From a virus: a stretch of 64,000 bases of DNA. The DNA lies in IMG/VR virus record IMGVR_UViG_3300017773_000002, positions 1 to 64,000 of that record; one strand, given 5' to 3'. The notes below the pieces were generated by a model. The model did not search any database. It was not told the origin of the DNA and saw only the letters and a list, made by a program, of their open reading frames with translations. This document shows positions 1-9,564 of this stretch, piece by piece. A program made the translations under genes and the position numbers. How positions within the stretch are numbered: position 1 is the stretch's first letter; every line of letters starts with the position of its first letter.

Positions 1-2460
1 ATCCTCTACCGAGGATATAAGGATGGTGTTCGTGTAAAGAAACGCGTCCCCTTTCAACCTACCTTGTTTATCCCCACACCCAAAAAGCAGACTCCTTGGA
101 AGGGTCTTGATCAAATAAATCTAGAGCCTATCAAACTAGAATCTATGAAGGAAGCTTCTGATTTTATAAAGCGTTATGACAACGTAGAAAATTTCCGAGT
201 CTATGGTATGAACAACTTCATTTACCAATATATTTCTGAAGAGTTTCCTAACAACATAAACTTCGATTCTAAGGATGTTGAGGTCACCTACATAGATATT
301 GAGGTTCACTCTGAGGAAGGTTTCCCCGAACCAACACTCGCACAACACCCTGTCACAGCTATAACTATAATCCAGAGAGACGGTATCCGTCGGGTATGGT
401 CTTGTATTGATTATGAGAATACCAGAGATGATGTTCTTTATGTTAAGTGTGAGACTGAAGCTGAGTTGATGACAAAGTTTATTGAACACTGGAAAGAGTG
501 GACCCCCGATATCATCACTGGATGGAACAGTACTTCTTTTGATATGACCTATCTTATTAATAGGACCATGCGTTTGTTCGGTGAGGAAGAGTCTAGGAAA
601 TTTTCTCCTTGGGGTGTGGTCAGACTTAAGAAGGGACGAGTCAATAAATTTGGTATGGACGAAGCTGACACATTTGATATTATGGGTGTGGCGCAACTAG
701 ATTACTTTGATCTATTCCGAAAGTTTACTTACAATACATTAGGTCAACAAGAATCCTATAGACTGGATCACATCGCAAATGTTGTTCTTGATGAACGTAA
801 GTTGTCCTACGAGGAACACGGAAGTCTGCATAATCTCTATATTGAGGACCCACAAAAATATATTGACTACAACATTAAAGATACTGAACTCGTACTTCGG
901 ATTGATGGAGTTCTTGGTCTTATTGACTTGGTTATGACAATGGCCTACCGAGCTGGTGTTAACTATTCCGACACCCTAGGTACGACCACTATATGGGATG
1001 TCATTATCTATCGTATGTTGAATCAATCAAAGATTGCATGTCCCCCCAAAATAGAGAAGTCGAAGACCCCATACCCCGGCGGATATGTTAAGGAACCTCA
1101 AGTTGGTCAACATAGTTGGGTAACGTCTTTTGACTTGAACTCACTCTATCCCAATCTAATCGTTCAATATAATATGTCCCCCGAAACTGTCCTTGATGGT
1201 ATTGTCCCTGATGTATCGGTAGAGAAAATACTAGAAGGCAAGTTGTTTAATGATGACTTTGATTACACAAAACTCTGTCACTCTATCGCTCCCACCGGAG
1301 TCAGATTCTCTCATGATCGAAAGGGTATTGTCCCAGAGATTATTACTCGTTATTATAATGATCGTAAAGTTATTAAGAAGGAGATGTTGAAGACCCAACA
1401 AGAGTTTGAGAATACCAAAGATCCTTCGCTTAAGAATAAGATATCTCAACTTGATAACCAACAAATGGCAATCAAGATTCTTATGAACTCACTTTATGGT
1501 GCTTTGGGTAACCGATGGTTCCGGTATTTCGATCAACGTGTTGCGGAGTCTATTACTATGGCTGGACAGTTAGCCATTAAGTGGGCAGAAAGAACCGTCA
1601 ACGACGAGATGCAAAAACTTCTTAAGACTGAGGAAGATTATGTTGTTGCTATCGATACCGACTCGGTATATATCCGAATGGAATCCTTGGTCGAAAAGTT
1701 CTCTCCTAAGAATCCTGTTAAGTTTTTAGATAACATTTGTAAGGATCATTTTGAACCTGTCCTGACTAAGTCGTATCAGGAGATGGCTGACATGACTGGT
1801 GCGTATGAAAACCGAATGGAGATGGGTCGTGAGGTAATCGCGGACAAGGGTATCTGGGTAGCTAAGAAACGATACATCCTCAATGTACATAATAATGAGG
1901 GTGTCCAGTACGCAGAACCTAAACTAAAGATGATGGGTATTGAAGCTATCAAGTCTAGTACTCCTATGACGGTCAGGGATAAGTTCAAAGAAATCTTCCA
2001 CGTTATTATAAATGGTAGTGAGAGTGATACTCAAAGTTTTATAAGAAACTTCCGCACAGATTTTCGTACTCTTCCCCCAGAGTCGGTATCCTTCCCTCGG
2101 TCTGTCTCTGATCTTAAGAAGTGGAGAGATGCCAAGAGTATATACTCAAAAGGTACTCCCATACATGTTCGTGGTAGTTTGTTGTACAATGATCAGATTA
2201 AAAAACTTTCCCTTGATAAAAGATATGAATATATTAAGAATGGTGAGAAGATCAAATTTTGTTATCTTAAGATGCCTAATCCTATCAGTGAGAACGTAGT
2301 ATCCTATCCTCAGTTCTTACCGCCCGAGGTCAATCTACATAAGTACATTGACTATGATAAGATGTTTGATAAGACTTTCCTCGATCCATTGTTACCTATA
2401 CTGGAGGCAGTTGACTGGTCAGCTGAACCTCGCGCATCACTTGAGGATTTTTTCTGTTGA
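1..2460 (+). CDS. 43: Family B DNA polymerase, T4 gp43 type (5' end outside window)
   Basis: Replicative DNA polymerase with 3'-5' proofreading. The frame is already open at base 1 and its first 21 codons continue the gp43 N-terminus, so the in-frame TTG at 64 is not the start. Exo I (Asp/Glu codons 295-303), Exo II (TGWNSTSFD), Exo III (YNIKDTE), polymerase motif A (SFDLNSLYP, about 1126-1152), motif B ([13 protein letters not shown]) and motif C (DTDS, 1654-1665) are all intact, so the enzyme should be active. The C-terminus ends SLEDFFC, resembling the sliding-clamp-binding tail of gp43. It lies upstream of a primase-like gene, UvsX and the gp41 helicase, a replication cluster. No intein or intron is visible. 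Only the start and a small N-terminal part are missing. Confidence 0.97.
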   Translation: MLYRGYKDGVRVKKRVPFQPTLFIPTPKKQTPWKGLDQINLEPIKLESMKEASDFIKRYDNVENFRVYGMNNFIYQYISEEFPNNINFDSKDVEVTYIDIEVHSEEGFPEPTLAQHPVTAITIIQRDGIRRVWSCIDYENTRDDVLYVKCETEAELMTKFIEHWKEWTPDIITGWNSTSFDMTYLINRTMRLFGEEESRKFSPWGVVRLKKGRVNKFGMDEADTFDIMGVAQLDYFDLFRKFTYNTLGQQESYRLDHIANVVLDERKLSYEEHGSLHNLYIEDPQKYIDYNIKDTELVLRIDGVLGLIDLVMTMAYRAGVNYSDTLGTTTIWDVIIYRMLNQSKIACPPKIEKSKTPYPGGYVKEPQVGQHSWVTSFDLNSLYPNLIVQYNMSPETVLDGIVPDVSVEKILEGKLFNDDFDYTKLCHSIAPTGVRFSHDRKGIVPEIITRYYNDRKVIKKEMLKTQQEFENTKDPSLKNKISQLDNQQMAIKILMNSLYGALGNRWFRYFDQRVAESITMAGQLAIKWAERTVNDEMQKLLKTEEDYVVAIDTDSVYIRMESLVEKFSPKNPVKFLDNICKDHFEPVLTKSYQEMADMTGAYENRMEMGREVIADKGIWVAKKRYILNVHNNEGVQYAEPKLKMMGIEAIKSSTPMTVRDKFKEIFHVIINGSESDTQSFIRNFRTDFRTLPPESVSFPRSVSDLKKWRDAKSIYSKGTPIHVRGSLLYNDQIKKLSLDKRYEYIKNGEKIKFCYLKMPNPISENVVSYPQFLPPEVNLHKYIDYDKMFDKTFLDPLLPILEAVDWSAEPRASLEDFFC

Positions 2461-2485
2461 CAAATACCCCTAAGTATGTTATAAT
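2457..2485 (+). promoter_or_regulatory. sigma70-type early promoter
   Basis: TTGACA (2457-2462), a 17-nt spacer and TATAAT (2480-2485): a full consensus match. The -35 overlaps the polymerase stop codon. The next ATG lies only 6 nt beyond the -10 box, at the expected transcription start, so the mRNA may be leaderless. Confidence 0.85.
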
Positions 2486-2491
2486 ATCAAC

Positions 2492-3436
2492 ATGAATTAC
2501 GAATTAACTATATTCAAAAATCAGTTTGATAACAAGACTCATAGAAAAGTTTCTTACGATACTTGGGATGAATTCGTCCAAGAACTTTATAAATTGAGCA
2601 AACAAAAAGGAAAGAAAGGTGGAAATAATTCTAGTCCTCTTATTAGCCCTGCTGTTTTTAAAACCGATAGTACGCGTTCTAATGACAATACTTTATATTG
2701 GGGTGGTTGGTGTGCTGTTGATGTTGATAGTCATAGGTTTTCTAACAGTGTGGACGATCTAAATGAACAACTTTCTAAACAATTGGGAGATGTCGATTAT
2801 GTGGTTTATAGCACTGCTTCTAGTCGTATGGATTATCTTAAGTTTCGTATTGTATTTAGGATTGACGAACAGATACAGAGAGATAATATTAAAGCGTTCT
2901 GGCACGCCCTCAATACCGAACTGGGGGAAATGGGAGATCCGCAAACTAAAGACTTGGCGCGTATGTATTATGTACCAGCTGATTATCCTGACGCCTATGG
3001 TTTTATTTTTCATAATACATCTGGTAAGGCATTAAACACTTCAGAACTTATTGCTAAACACCCTTATGTCCAGAAGACGGGAAATTCCTTCCTTGATAGA
3101 TTACCTATAGAAATGCAAAGTGCGGTCATAGAACATCGTAAGAATAGTCTAAATAATACTGAGTATCGATGGACTGGTTTTAGAGATTGTCCATTCTTTC
3201 CAAAAAGAATGGCGATGGAATATCAAACTATAACTGGAACTGGATGGTACGCAAAAATGTATCAGATAATGATAGCGATAGCTGGAAACGCTATAAAGAA
3301 AGGATACCCAATAACTGCAATTCAGATTGCTGAATTGTGTAAAGATTTTGATGCTTGTAATGGTAATTGGTATGAGAATCGTCCAATTATTGTAGAAGCT
3401 GATAGAGCGCTAGAATACGTTTATAGGAAAGGTTAA
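2492..3436 (+). CDS. Primase-like protein (possible archaeo-eukaryotic primase/VirE-N type)
   Basis: A 314-residue protein directly after the polymerase. It contains a WCAVDVDSHRF segment (an Asp-x-Asp pair), a YSTASS...KFRIVFRI segment and a KDLARMYYVP segment. Together these resemble the Asp-x-Asp, small-residue/basic and R-x-x-Y-x-P motifs of primase-like domains in phage and plasmid replication proteins. This is recognition by motif, not by alignment. A replication role fits the position between gp43 and UvsX, and no gp61-type primase was recognised elsewhere in the window. The ATG at 2492 lies 6 nt after a consensus -10 box and has no Shine-Dalgarno sequence. The next gene overlaps its stop codon by 1 nt. 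Confidence 0.45.
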   Translation: MNYELTIFKNQFDNKTHRKVSYDTWDEFVQELYKLSKQKGKKGGNNSSPLISPAVFKTDSTRSNDNTLYWGGWCAVDVDSHRFSNSVDDLNEQLSKQLGDVDYVVYSTASSRMDYLKFRIVFRIDEQIQRDNIKAFWHALNTELGEMGDPQTKDLARMYYVPADYPDAYGFIFHNTSGKALNTSELIAKHPYVQKTGNSFLDRLPIEMQSAVIEHRKNSLNNTEYRWTGFRDCPFFPKRMAMEYQTITGTGWYAKMYQIMIAIAGNAIKKGYPITAIQIAELCKDFDACNGNWYENRPIIVEADRALEYVYRKG

Positions 3437-4383
3437 TGAAAATATTAGTAACTGGAGCCGCAGGATTTATCGGTTCACAATTAACAAATAGACTAAGGAA
3501 TAGTGGACATAATGCTCGTGGTTTAGACAACTACAACAATCATCTTTATGAACCAGATTTGAAAAGAGATAGAGTAGAACATTTTGAATTAGATATTTCT
3601 GAATGTGATCTGAGAGATAGAGATGGATTACGAATTGTGTTAGGTGATTTCGAACCTGAGATCATAGTTCACCTTGCTGCACACGCTGGTGTTAGAGATT
3701 CTTTCGGAAAGGAATCTGAATACCATGCAAACAACATTGATGGAACTCAAAACCTTATTGAAGTGTGTAAGGAAGTAGTCCCTAATGTTAGAGTCATTTA
3801 TGCATCAACTTCTGGTGTGTTCGGTGGAACTGAGATACCCGAAGATGGTTGGAAAGAAAATCAGATACTTGGAAAACAGTTAAATGCCTACACTTATACC
3901 AAGTACATTAATGAGATCCAGTTTGAGATATCTGGACTGAATAATACAGGACTTAGATTCTTTACTGTATATGGCCCTTGGGGAAGACCCGATATGGCTT
4001 TGTTTGATTTTACTAAAAATATACTTGACAAAAACGAAATAAAAGTGTATAATTATGGTAATATGAAAAGAGACTTCACATACGTTGAAGATATCTTAGA
4101 TGGTATTGAAATCGTTATTCACAATAATGAAATTGCGAATAGTGAAATCTTTAATATTGGTCGTGGTAAACAAGTCGACCTTATGCATTTTGTAAGAGAG
4201 ATTGAAAAGAACTGTGGTATAGAGGCTATCATTGATCTGGCTCCTAGACATCCAGCAGATTCTTTAGAGACTTGGTCTAACACAACTAAATTAGAGGAAC
4301 TAGGTTATGTTCCTAAAACTAATATCGAAGACGGTATTGCAAACTTTTATGCATGGTACAAAGATTACCATAAGGTTAAATAA
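3436..4383 (+). CDS. NAD-dependent nucleotide-sugar epimerase/dehydratase
   Basis: Extended short-chain dehydrogenase of 315 residues, full length for UDP-sugar 4-epimerases. The Rossmann motif GAAGFIG is at residues 7-13, a Ser/Thr-rich catalytic segment (YASTSG) at 122-127 and the YxxxK pair at Tyr152/Lys156. Family members interconvert or dehydrate nucleotide sugars; UDP-glucuronate 4-epimerase is the closest type I recognise, but the exact substrate is not certain. It overlaps both neighbours by 1 nt. With the following UDP-sugar 6-dehydrogenase it could make a uronic-acid sugar nucleotide for the glycosyltransferases further downstream. Confidence 0.9.
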   Translation: MKILVTGAAGFIGSQLTNRLRNSGHNARGLDNYNNHLYEPDLKRDRVEHFELDISECDLRDRDGLRIVLGDFEPEIIVHLAAHAGVRDSFGKESEYHANNIDGTQNLIEVCKEVVPNVRVIYASTSGVFGGTEIPEDGWKENQILGKQLNAYTYTKYINEIQFEISGLNNTGLRFFTVYGPWGRPDMALFDFTKNILDKNEIKVYNYGNMKRDFTYVEDILDGIEIVIHNNEIANSEIFNIGRGKQVDLMHFVREIEKNCGIEAIIDLAPRHPADSLETWSNTTKLEELGYVPKTNIEDGIANFYAWYKDYHKVK

Positions 4384-5354
4384 TGAATAATAAACCATTA
4401 AGTCCTAAGAACCAATTTCGACTTGCTATAGTAGGTCATGGGTTTGTTGGACAAGCTGTAGAATATGCCTTCACCCACCCCTTAGTAAAGTCTTATGCTG
4501 TAGATCCAAAGTATAACACTTCAATTGATGACTTAAAGGAATTTTCTCCTCATCTAGTGTTTGTGTGTGCACCTACACCACAAGGTGAAGATGGAAAGGT
4601 CGATGCTACTATTGTTATTGATGCGGTACAAAAATCTCTTATCCATACAGATGCTTTAGTTGTTGTTAAATCAACAATTACTCCAGATGTTGTGGATAGA
4701 ATATACAGTTCTATGGATAGGAAACATATTGATAGATTTGTATACAATCCAGAGTTTCTTACGGAGTCCAATGCTAAGGCAGACTTTGTGAATGCTGACT
4801 ACCATGTTATGGGAGGATCAGAATCTGCTACACAAGAACTAAGTGAGATATATGATATCTTTAGTGGATGCTCTTCTAATGATTATCACTATATGACAGC
4901 ATTCGAAGCCTCATTTGTGAAGTATACAATAAATTCTTATCTTGCAACTAAGGTAACATTTTTCAATCAGATATATGATTTGATCAATGCATATGGATGT
5001 AGTTATAATATCATATCCCGTACTGTAGGATTGGATCCTAGAGTTGGAATCGGTCATACACGTGTGCCCGGCTTTGATAAGAAACGTGGTTTCGGCGGTG
5101 CATGTCTGCCGAAAGATACTAACGCTTTACTTAAATTCTCAGAACAAACTGATAAAGATGGTGAAGTTGTGTCAATGGACATATTAGAAAGAGTCCTAGA
5201 CATCAATACTCGATATAGAAAACATTACGAGTTAGATGAACGTGAAAGAGTTAATAATATTACATTCGTGAATTTTGGAGATAGAAATGAACATAATGAA
5301 CAAACTAAAAAAGAACAGCAAACTCAAGACGACGGAGATCCTATCGAAGAGTAA
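4383..5354 (+). CDS. UDP-glucose/GDP-mannose 6-dehydrogenase-like protein, short form
   Basis: Oxidises a nucleotide-sugar C6 alcohol to a carboxylate in family members. The NAD-binding GHGFVG is at residues 18-23, a VCAPTPQ segment at 61-67, the middle-domain K180/N184 region and the catalytic Cys241 in GFGGACLPKD. At 323 residues it is shorter than usual (about 400-450): the C-terminal UDP-binding Rossmann domain is largely missing and is replaced by a charged tail (EQTKKEQQTQDDGDPIEE). The tail overlaps the start of uvsX by 68 nt in another frame. It may work only with a partner or be a trimmed phage variant. Its pair with the upstream epimerase suggests uronic sugar synthesis. Confidence 0.85.
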   Translation: MNNKPLSPKNQFRLAIVGHGFVGQAVEYAFTHPLVKSYAVDPKYNTSIDDLKEFSPHLVFVCAPTPQGEDGKVDATIVIDAVQKSLIHTDALVVVKSTITPDVVDRIYSSMDRKHIDRFVYNPEFLTESNAKADFVNADYHVMGGSESATQELSEIYDIFSGCSSNDYHYMTAFEASFVKYTINSYLATKVTFFNQIYDLINAYGCSYNIISRTVGLDPRVGIGHTRVPGFDKKRGFGGACLPKDTNALLKFSEQTDKDGEVVSMDILERVLDINTRYRKHYELDERERVNNITFVNFGDRNEHNEQTKKEQQTQDDGDPIEE

Positions 5355-6351
5355 GTTCTTCACAGAAGAAGATATGGTACCTACTGATGTTCCTATGGTA
5401 AACGTAGCGTTAAGTGGTTCCGTAGATGGTGGTATTATGCCGGGACTTACTGTCTTAGCCGGTCCATCTAAACATTTTAAGACTTCGTTTGCTTTGTTGA
5501 TGGCATCGTCATATTTGGAACGTAAACCTGAATCAGTAATTCTCTTTTACGATTCTGAGTTCGGTTCCCCCCAGACATACTTTGAACAGTTCGGTATCGA
5601 TACTGATCGAGTTCTTCATACACCAATTACCAATGTCGAAGAATTAAAGTTTGATCTTATGAGTCAACTAGAAAATCTAGATAGGGAAGATGATGTCATT
5701 ATAGTTATCGACTCTATAGGTAATCTAGCTTCAAAGAAAGAACTAGAAGATGCTTTGAATGAAAAGGGTGTTGCAGATATGTCTCGTGCGAAGGCACTGA
5801 AAGGTCTGTTCCGAATGGCTACTCCACCTTTGTCTATGAAAAATATTCCTATGATCGCAATCAATCACACTTATAAAGAGATTGGTCTGTTTCCAAAAGA
5901 TGTAGTAAGTGGTGGTACTGGTATCATGTATAGTGCGGACAATGTTTGGATTATCGGTCGTCGTCAAGAGAAACAGGGTACTGAGGTAGTTGGTTATGAC
6001 TTTGTGATCAACGTAGAGAAGTCTCGTTATGTTAAAGAGAAGTCTAAGATTCCTATCGGTGTATCTTGGGCTGGTGGTGTACAGAAGTATTCTGGTCTTC
6101 TTGATGCCGCACTTGCTGGAGGGTATGTCGATAAACCATCTAATGGTTGGTACCAGAGAGTGGACTTGACTACAGGAGAAGTTCTAGGTTCCAAATTAAG
6201 ATTAAAGGAAACTCTAACAGCAGATTTCTGGGAACCTATTTTGGAAACAACAGACTTCCCAGAGTTTTTGAAGAAGACTTACAAAATAGGTTACAATTCT
6301 CCGGAACTTGTAGAACCTATTGTTGAAGAAGCTTCAGTTGCATATAGTTGA
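5287..6351 (+). CDS. uvsX: UvsX-type RecA-family recombinase
   Basis: Strand-exchange ATPase for recombination-dependent replication and repair. Counting from ATG 5287, a Walker A-like loop (GPSKHFKTS) is at about residues 59-67, Walker B (VIIVID) at 137-142 and a RecA-type loop (GGTGIMYSADNVWII) downstream. At 354 residues it is close to T4 UvsX. I chose ATG 5287 because GGAG at 5277-5280 sits 6 nt upstream; an in-frame TTG at 5275 precedes it and another ATG lies at 5296. It overlaps the upstream dehydrogenase by 68 nt, which is long for this genome. It is followed by its own early-promoter region. Confidence 0.95.
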   Translation: MNIMNKLKKNSKLKTTEILSKSKFFTEEDMVPTDVPMVNVALSGSVDGGIMPGLTVLAGPSKHFKTSFALLMASSYLERKPESVILFYDSEFGSPQTYFEQFGIDTDRVLHTPITNVEELKFDLMSQLENLDREDDVIIVIDSIGNLASKKELEDALNEKGVADMSRAKALKGLFRMATPPLSMKNIPMIAINHTYKEIGLFPKDVVSGGTGIMYSADNVWIIGRRQEKQGTEVVGYDFVINVEKSRYVKEKSKIPIGVSWAGGVQKYSGLLDAALAGGYVDKPSNGWYQRVDLTTGEVLGSKLRLKETLTADFWEPILETTDFPEFLKKTYKIGYNSPELVEPIVEEASVAYS

Positions 6352-6360
6352 AAATAGGGG

Positions 6361-6389
6361 TTTACAAACCCCTTCGAATAGTGTATAAT
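6361..6389 (+). promoter_or_regulatory. sigma70-type early promoter
   Basis: TTTACA (6361-6366), 17-nt spacer, TATAAT (6384-6389). The ATG at 6401 is 11 nt beyond the -10, so the leader would be only about 5 nt and no Shine-Dalgarno is present. Confidence 0.8.
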
Positions 6390-6400
6390 AGGGTATTATT

Positions 6401-6760
6401 ATGAATGAACAATATAATCAAACTGAGAATGTAGATTATGAGTTAGTGCCTGTTGGTGAAGCAAGTAACCAACAAGCCTGGCACGTAAGAATTCTTACTG
6501 GAGATTTTGTTGAAACTGTAATTGTGTATGGTAACATACAATTTGACGGAGAGATAGATAGACTGAAATTTAGTTTCTCAGTAGTCTCCTCTCCCATTGA
6601 TGGTCTTACATCTGAAGATGTTGATTTACAAAACAAGACCACAAAAATACTTGAGAATATTCTTGAGGTAGCATATAATGAAGGCAGCTTAGTTACAGGA
6701 GATGATGAAGTTGGAGATAACACTGGAACAGACGATTCTGAGGAATCTGTTAACGAATGA
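6401..6760 (+). CDS. Conserved hypothetical protein between uvsX and gene 41
   Basis: A 119-residue acidic protein with a predicted beta-rich core (WHVRILTGDFVETVIVYGNIQFDGE) and a low-complexity acidic tail (TGDDEVGDNTGTDDSEESVNE). I recognise no catalytic motif. The tail-coding part overlaps the start of the helicase gene by 59 nt in another frame. Marine T4-like phages often carry a small unassigned gene here. It could be a helicase- or recombinase-associated factor, but that is position-based inference. Its promoter gives an almost leaderless mRNA. Confidence 0.75.
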   Translation: MNEQYNQTENVDYELVPVGEASNQQAWHVRILTGDFVETVIVYGNIQFDGEIDRLKFSFSVVSSPIDGLTSEDVDLQNKTTKILENILEVAYNEGSLVTGDDEVGDNTGTDDSEESVNE

Positions 6761-8111
6761 TGATTACGCAAGAAAGGTTGCTGCATTTTTACAACCCGAA
6801 TACTTTGAGGGGGTCTATAAGGGCCTCTTTAAAGAGTTCACGTTATTCATTGCAAAATACAATAAACTTCCTAGTATGGAAGCTTTCAAAATTGAAATCG
6901 ATTCTGGCGACAGACTAAACGACGAACAGTATAGACACGCAATAGAAATATTGCCAAATATATTTACTCCCCAAAAAGAAAACTTAGAATGGTTAATTGA
7001 CTCTACTGAGAAGTGGTGTCAAGATCGTGCCGTGTTTAATAGTGTGATGGAGTCAATTCAGATAATTGATGGAAAACATCAGACACTATCAAAGAATGCT
7101 ATTCCTGATGTCCTGAGTAAGGCACTGGCTGTAACATTCGATACAGCAGTTGGTCACGATTACTTAGAGAACATAGACGAGAGATTTGAGTTTTACCATA
7201 GACAAGAGGAACGCATTCCTTTTGATCTAGATTACTTTAATCGTATTACTAAGGGTGGACTTCCTAACAAGACTTTGAATATTGCTCTCGCTGGAACTGG
7301 TGTTGGTAAATCTTTATTCATGTGTCACTGTGCAGCTTCCGCTTTATCACAGGGTCGTAATGTCCTATATATTACTATGGAAATGGCGGAAGAACGTATC
7401 GCAGAACGTATTGATGCGAACCTTCTGAATGTTGACATAGGTTCTCTTGAGTATATGCAAGAGGACAAGTTCAAGGATAGAGTTAAGTCAATTGCAGATA
7501 AGACTCAGGGTAAACTTATTATTAAGGAATACCCGACGGGTCAGGCGAATACTTCACATTTTCGTGCATTATTAAATGAGTTGAAACTTAAGAAGAATTT
7601 TGTACCAGAACTTATTTATATTGACTACCTGAATATTTGCGCCTCATCTAGAATGAAGTCTATGGGAGGTTCTATTAATTCTTATACTTATATTAAGTCT
7701 ATCGCGGAAGAGATGCGAGGTCTTGCAGTAGAATTTAACTTACCAATTATGTCCGCGACTCAAACCACAAGATCTGGTTATAGTAATGATGATGTTGGTC
7801 TTGAAGATACTTCAGAATCTTTCGGTCTGCCTGCGACAGCTGACTTAATGTTTGCTTTAATATCTAATGATGAACTTTCTAACAACAATCAGATATTAGT
7901 TAAACAATTAAAAAACAGATACAATGATCCCAGTGTGAATCAAAGATTTACTATAGGTGTAGAAAGATCTAAGATGCGCCTTCATGATGTTGATGAAAGT
8001 CTTTGTGTATTAAACAAACCTGAAGAAGATACAGGTCCAGTTTTTGATAACAGTGCTTCTGGACAAAGAATAAAATCTGAGAAGGGAAATTTCTCAAACT
8101 TCAAAATGTAA
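6702..8111 (+). CDS. 41: Replicative DnaB-family helicase, T4 gp41 type
   Basis: Hexameric 5'-3' helicase of the replication fork. At 469 residues it matches gp41 in length. An N-terminal all-alpha domain (1-150) precedes the RecA-like core with Walker A AGTGVGKS (197-204), the gp41-like MEMAEERIAERIDAN segment (226-240), LNELKLKKNFVP (291-302), Walker B IYIDY (305-309) and a GLPATADLMFALI segment. These strings are close to T4 gp41. The chosen start is the first of tandem ATGs at 6702, with GGAG immediately upstream; the spacing is poor, so a nearby downstream start is possible. It overlaps the preceding gene by 59 nt. Confidence 0.96.
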   Translation: MMKLEITLEQTILRNLLTNDDYARKVAAFLQPEYFEGVYKGLFKEFTLFIAKYNKLPSMEAFKIEIDSGDRLNDEQYRHAIEILPNIFTPQKENLEWLIDSTEKWCQDRAVFNSVMESIQIIDGKHQTLSKNAIPDVLSKALAVTFDTAVGHDYLENIDERFEFYHRQEERIPFDLDYFNRITKGGLPNKTLNIALAGTGVGKSLFMCHCAASALSQGRNVLYITMEMAEERIAERIDANLLNVDIGSLEYMQEDKFKDRVKSIADKTQGKLIIKEYPTGQANTSHFRALLNELKLKKNFVPELIYIDYLNICASSRMKSMGGSINSYTYIKSIAEEMRGLAVEFNLPIMSATQTTRSGYSNDDVGLEDTSESFGLPATADLMFALISNDELSNNNQILVKQLKNRYNDPSVNQRFTIGVERSKMRLHDVDESLCVLNKPEEDTGPVFDNSASGQRIKSEKGNFSNFKM

Positions 8112-8121
8112 GGAAAGTTTT

Positions 8122-8283
8122 ATGACTAGTTACGAATTCACTCTTACCTGTTTAGTCTTAATGGCTGTATCATATTATACAGGTAGGTACTATGGAAACC
8201 AACAGGGTATAAAATCCACTTTAAGTTTTTTTGAGTCTCAAGGAATAATCGATGTCGAATATGACAGTGATGAAGACCATTAA
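8122..8283 (+). CDS. Small single-pass membrane protein
   Basis: A 53-residue protein with one hydrophobic segment (about residues 5-20, TLTCLVLMAVSYYTG) and an acidic C-terminus (DVEYDSDEDH). AAGGAAAG at 8109-8116 supports the ATG at 8122, 10 nt after the helicase stop. Function unknown. Small membrane proteins next to replication genes are common in T4-like phages. Confidence 0.7.
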   Translation: MTSYEFTLTCLVLMAVSYYTGRYYGNQQGIKSTLSFFESQGIIDVEYDSDEDH

Positions 8284-8290
8284 AAAATTC

Positions 8291-8319
8291 TTGACTTTTT
8301 CTTTTGATTAGTGTATAAT
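8291..8319 (+). promoter_or_regulatory. sigma70-type early promoter
   Basis: TTGACT (8291-8296), 17-nt spacer, TATAAT (8314-8319), with about 22 nt of leader before the ATG at 8348. Confidence 0.85.
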
Positions 8320-8347
8320 ACACTTTATATTATTAGGTTTTATTATT

Positions 8348-9478
8348 ATGATTCTAAACAAGACTGACGCCTACTTCGCTGCAAATGTATTCGAAGAGTT
8401 CTTTGATACCTTCAATCGCATTGATGATTATATGCGTCAAATAAAAATGGAAAGAATGGAAACATTTCCTTATTCTTTGCCCGGCATGGGTCCAGAAAAC
8501 GATTTATTTGATAAGTTTGATATGCATCCTAATGATATGGATTTTGTGGTATCTCCTTGTCGACAAGATCAGTTTATGTCCTACATGGAGATAACAACTT
8601 CAGCTCCGGTCGAGAAGAGTATTCCCGGCAAACAAATGTTGTGGTTGGTCAAAGAGAAAAACTCCGGAATGGTTATGGGAATGATTCGTTTCGGTTCTCC
8701 TACAATAAATTCTCGTCCTAGAAATGAGTGGTTAGGTAAACCTTTAAACACTCTTGACCCTTCTACGATGAAGAGATTTAATGATTCCGTTATAATGGGT
8801 TTTAATATTGTACCTTCACAACCATTTGGATTTAATTACCTAGGCGGTAAACTTCTCGCAGCTATATGTTGTTCTCATACAGTTAGAGAAACTTTGAATA
8901 AAAAATACAATGCAAATATCTGTATGTTCGAAACTACTTCATTGTATGGTTCATCCAAGTCTTCATCTATGTACGATGGTATGAAGCCTTTATTACGATT
9001 TAACGGTCTGACAGACTCAAACTTTGCTCCATTAATAAATGATGATAACTTCAGAAAACTAAATGATTGGTTTATAAAGAAGAATGATGGTATGTCTCTG
9101 GTTCCGGTTGATGCCAGTTCTAGAAAATTGAAGACGCAAACTAAAATGGTATCTATTATCAAATCCTCTCTCAAGTCATGTGATGAAGATGCCTATGCGA
9201 AGTTCTGTCAGACCTTCCTAGACGCTAAAGGATTAACGGAAAAGAAACGTTCCTTTTATTCTACTTACGGTTATGATAATGTTCCTCAATATCTTAATGG
9301 AGAAACTGATACTTTAATAAAGAAAGAGAACTTTGATAGATTCGAACTTGAGAATGTTATTGAATGGTGGAGAAAGAAAGCTTCTAAACGATACGAGAAT
9401 CTTAAGTCAGATAACAGACTACGTCACCAAGTTGAGACTTGGAATGTTAATGCTGAAGATATTGATATCATTCGATAA
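8348..9478 (+). CDS. Unassigned 376-aa protein, possibly DUF4338/GNAT-like (DruA-like)
   Basis: A soluble protein with its own early promoter and leader. A central part runs from a hydrophobic strand (KQMLWLVKEKNSGMVMGMIRFGSP) to VIMGFNIVPSQPFGFNYLGGKLLAAICCS and NICMFETTSLYGSS. The order of a strand, a 'GxNYLGGKLLA' helix start and a 'ETxxLYGxSS' strand resembles GNAT-like folds such as DUF4338, the family of DruA from the Druantia defence system, and also Mom-like DNA-modification acyltransferases. I could not align it. The C-terminal third (KKRSFYSTYGYDNVPQYL) has no match I recognise. Placement next to replication genes fits a DNA-directed activity. Confidence 0.4.
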   Translation: MILNKTDAYFAANVFEEFFDTFNRIDDYMRQIKMERMETFPYSLPGMGPENDLFDKFDMHPNDMDFVVSPCRQDQFMSYMEITTSAPVEKSIPGKQMLWLVKEKNSGMVMGMIRFGSPTINSRPRNEWLGKPLNTLDPSTMKRFNDSVIMGFNIVPSQPFGFNYLGGKLLAAICCSHTVRETLNKKYNANICMFETTSLYGSSKSSSMYDGMKPLLRFNGLTDSNFAPLINDDNFRKLNDWFIKKNDGMSLVPVDASSRKLKTQTKMVSIIKSSLKSCDEDAYAKFCQTFLDAKGLTEKKRSFYSTYGYDNVPQYLNGETDTLIKKENFDRFELENVIEWWRKKASKRYENLKSDNRLRHQVETWNVNAEDIDIIR

Positions 9479-9497
9479 ATTATTTTTAAAATAAGTG

Positions 9498-9526
9498 TTG
9501 ACAAAACTATTCCTTTATGTTATAAT
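9498..9526 (+). promoter_or_regulatory. sigma70-type early promoter with palindrome
   Basis: TTGACA (9498-9503), 17-nt spacer, TATAAT (9521-9526). The perfect palindrome TAATAC-TT-GTATTA (9523-9536) overlaps the -10 and start point and could be an operator. Confidence 0.87.
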
Positions 9527-9564
9527 ACTTGTATTAAAACTGAGAAAACATATAGGATTATATT

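Noticed and set aside
64-66. TTG start for the polymerase
   Set aside because: The frame is open from base 1 with typical gp43 N-terminal residues, so the true start is upstream of the window.
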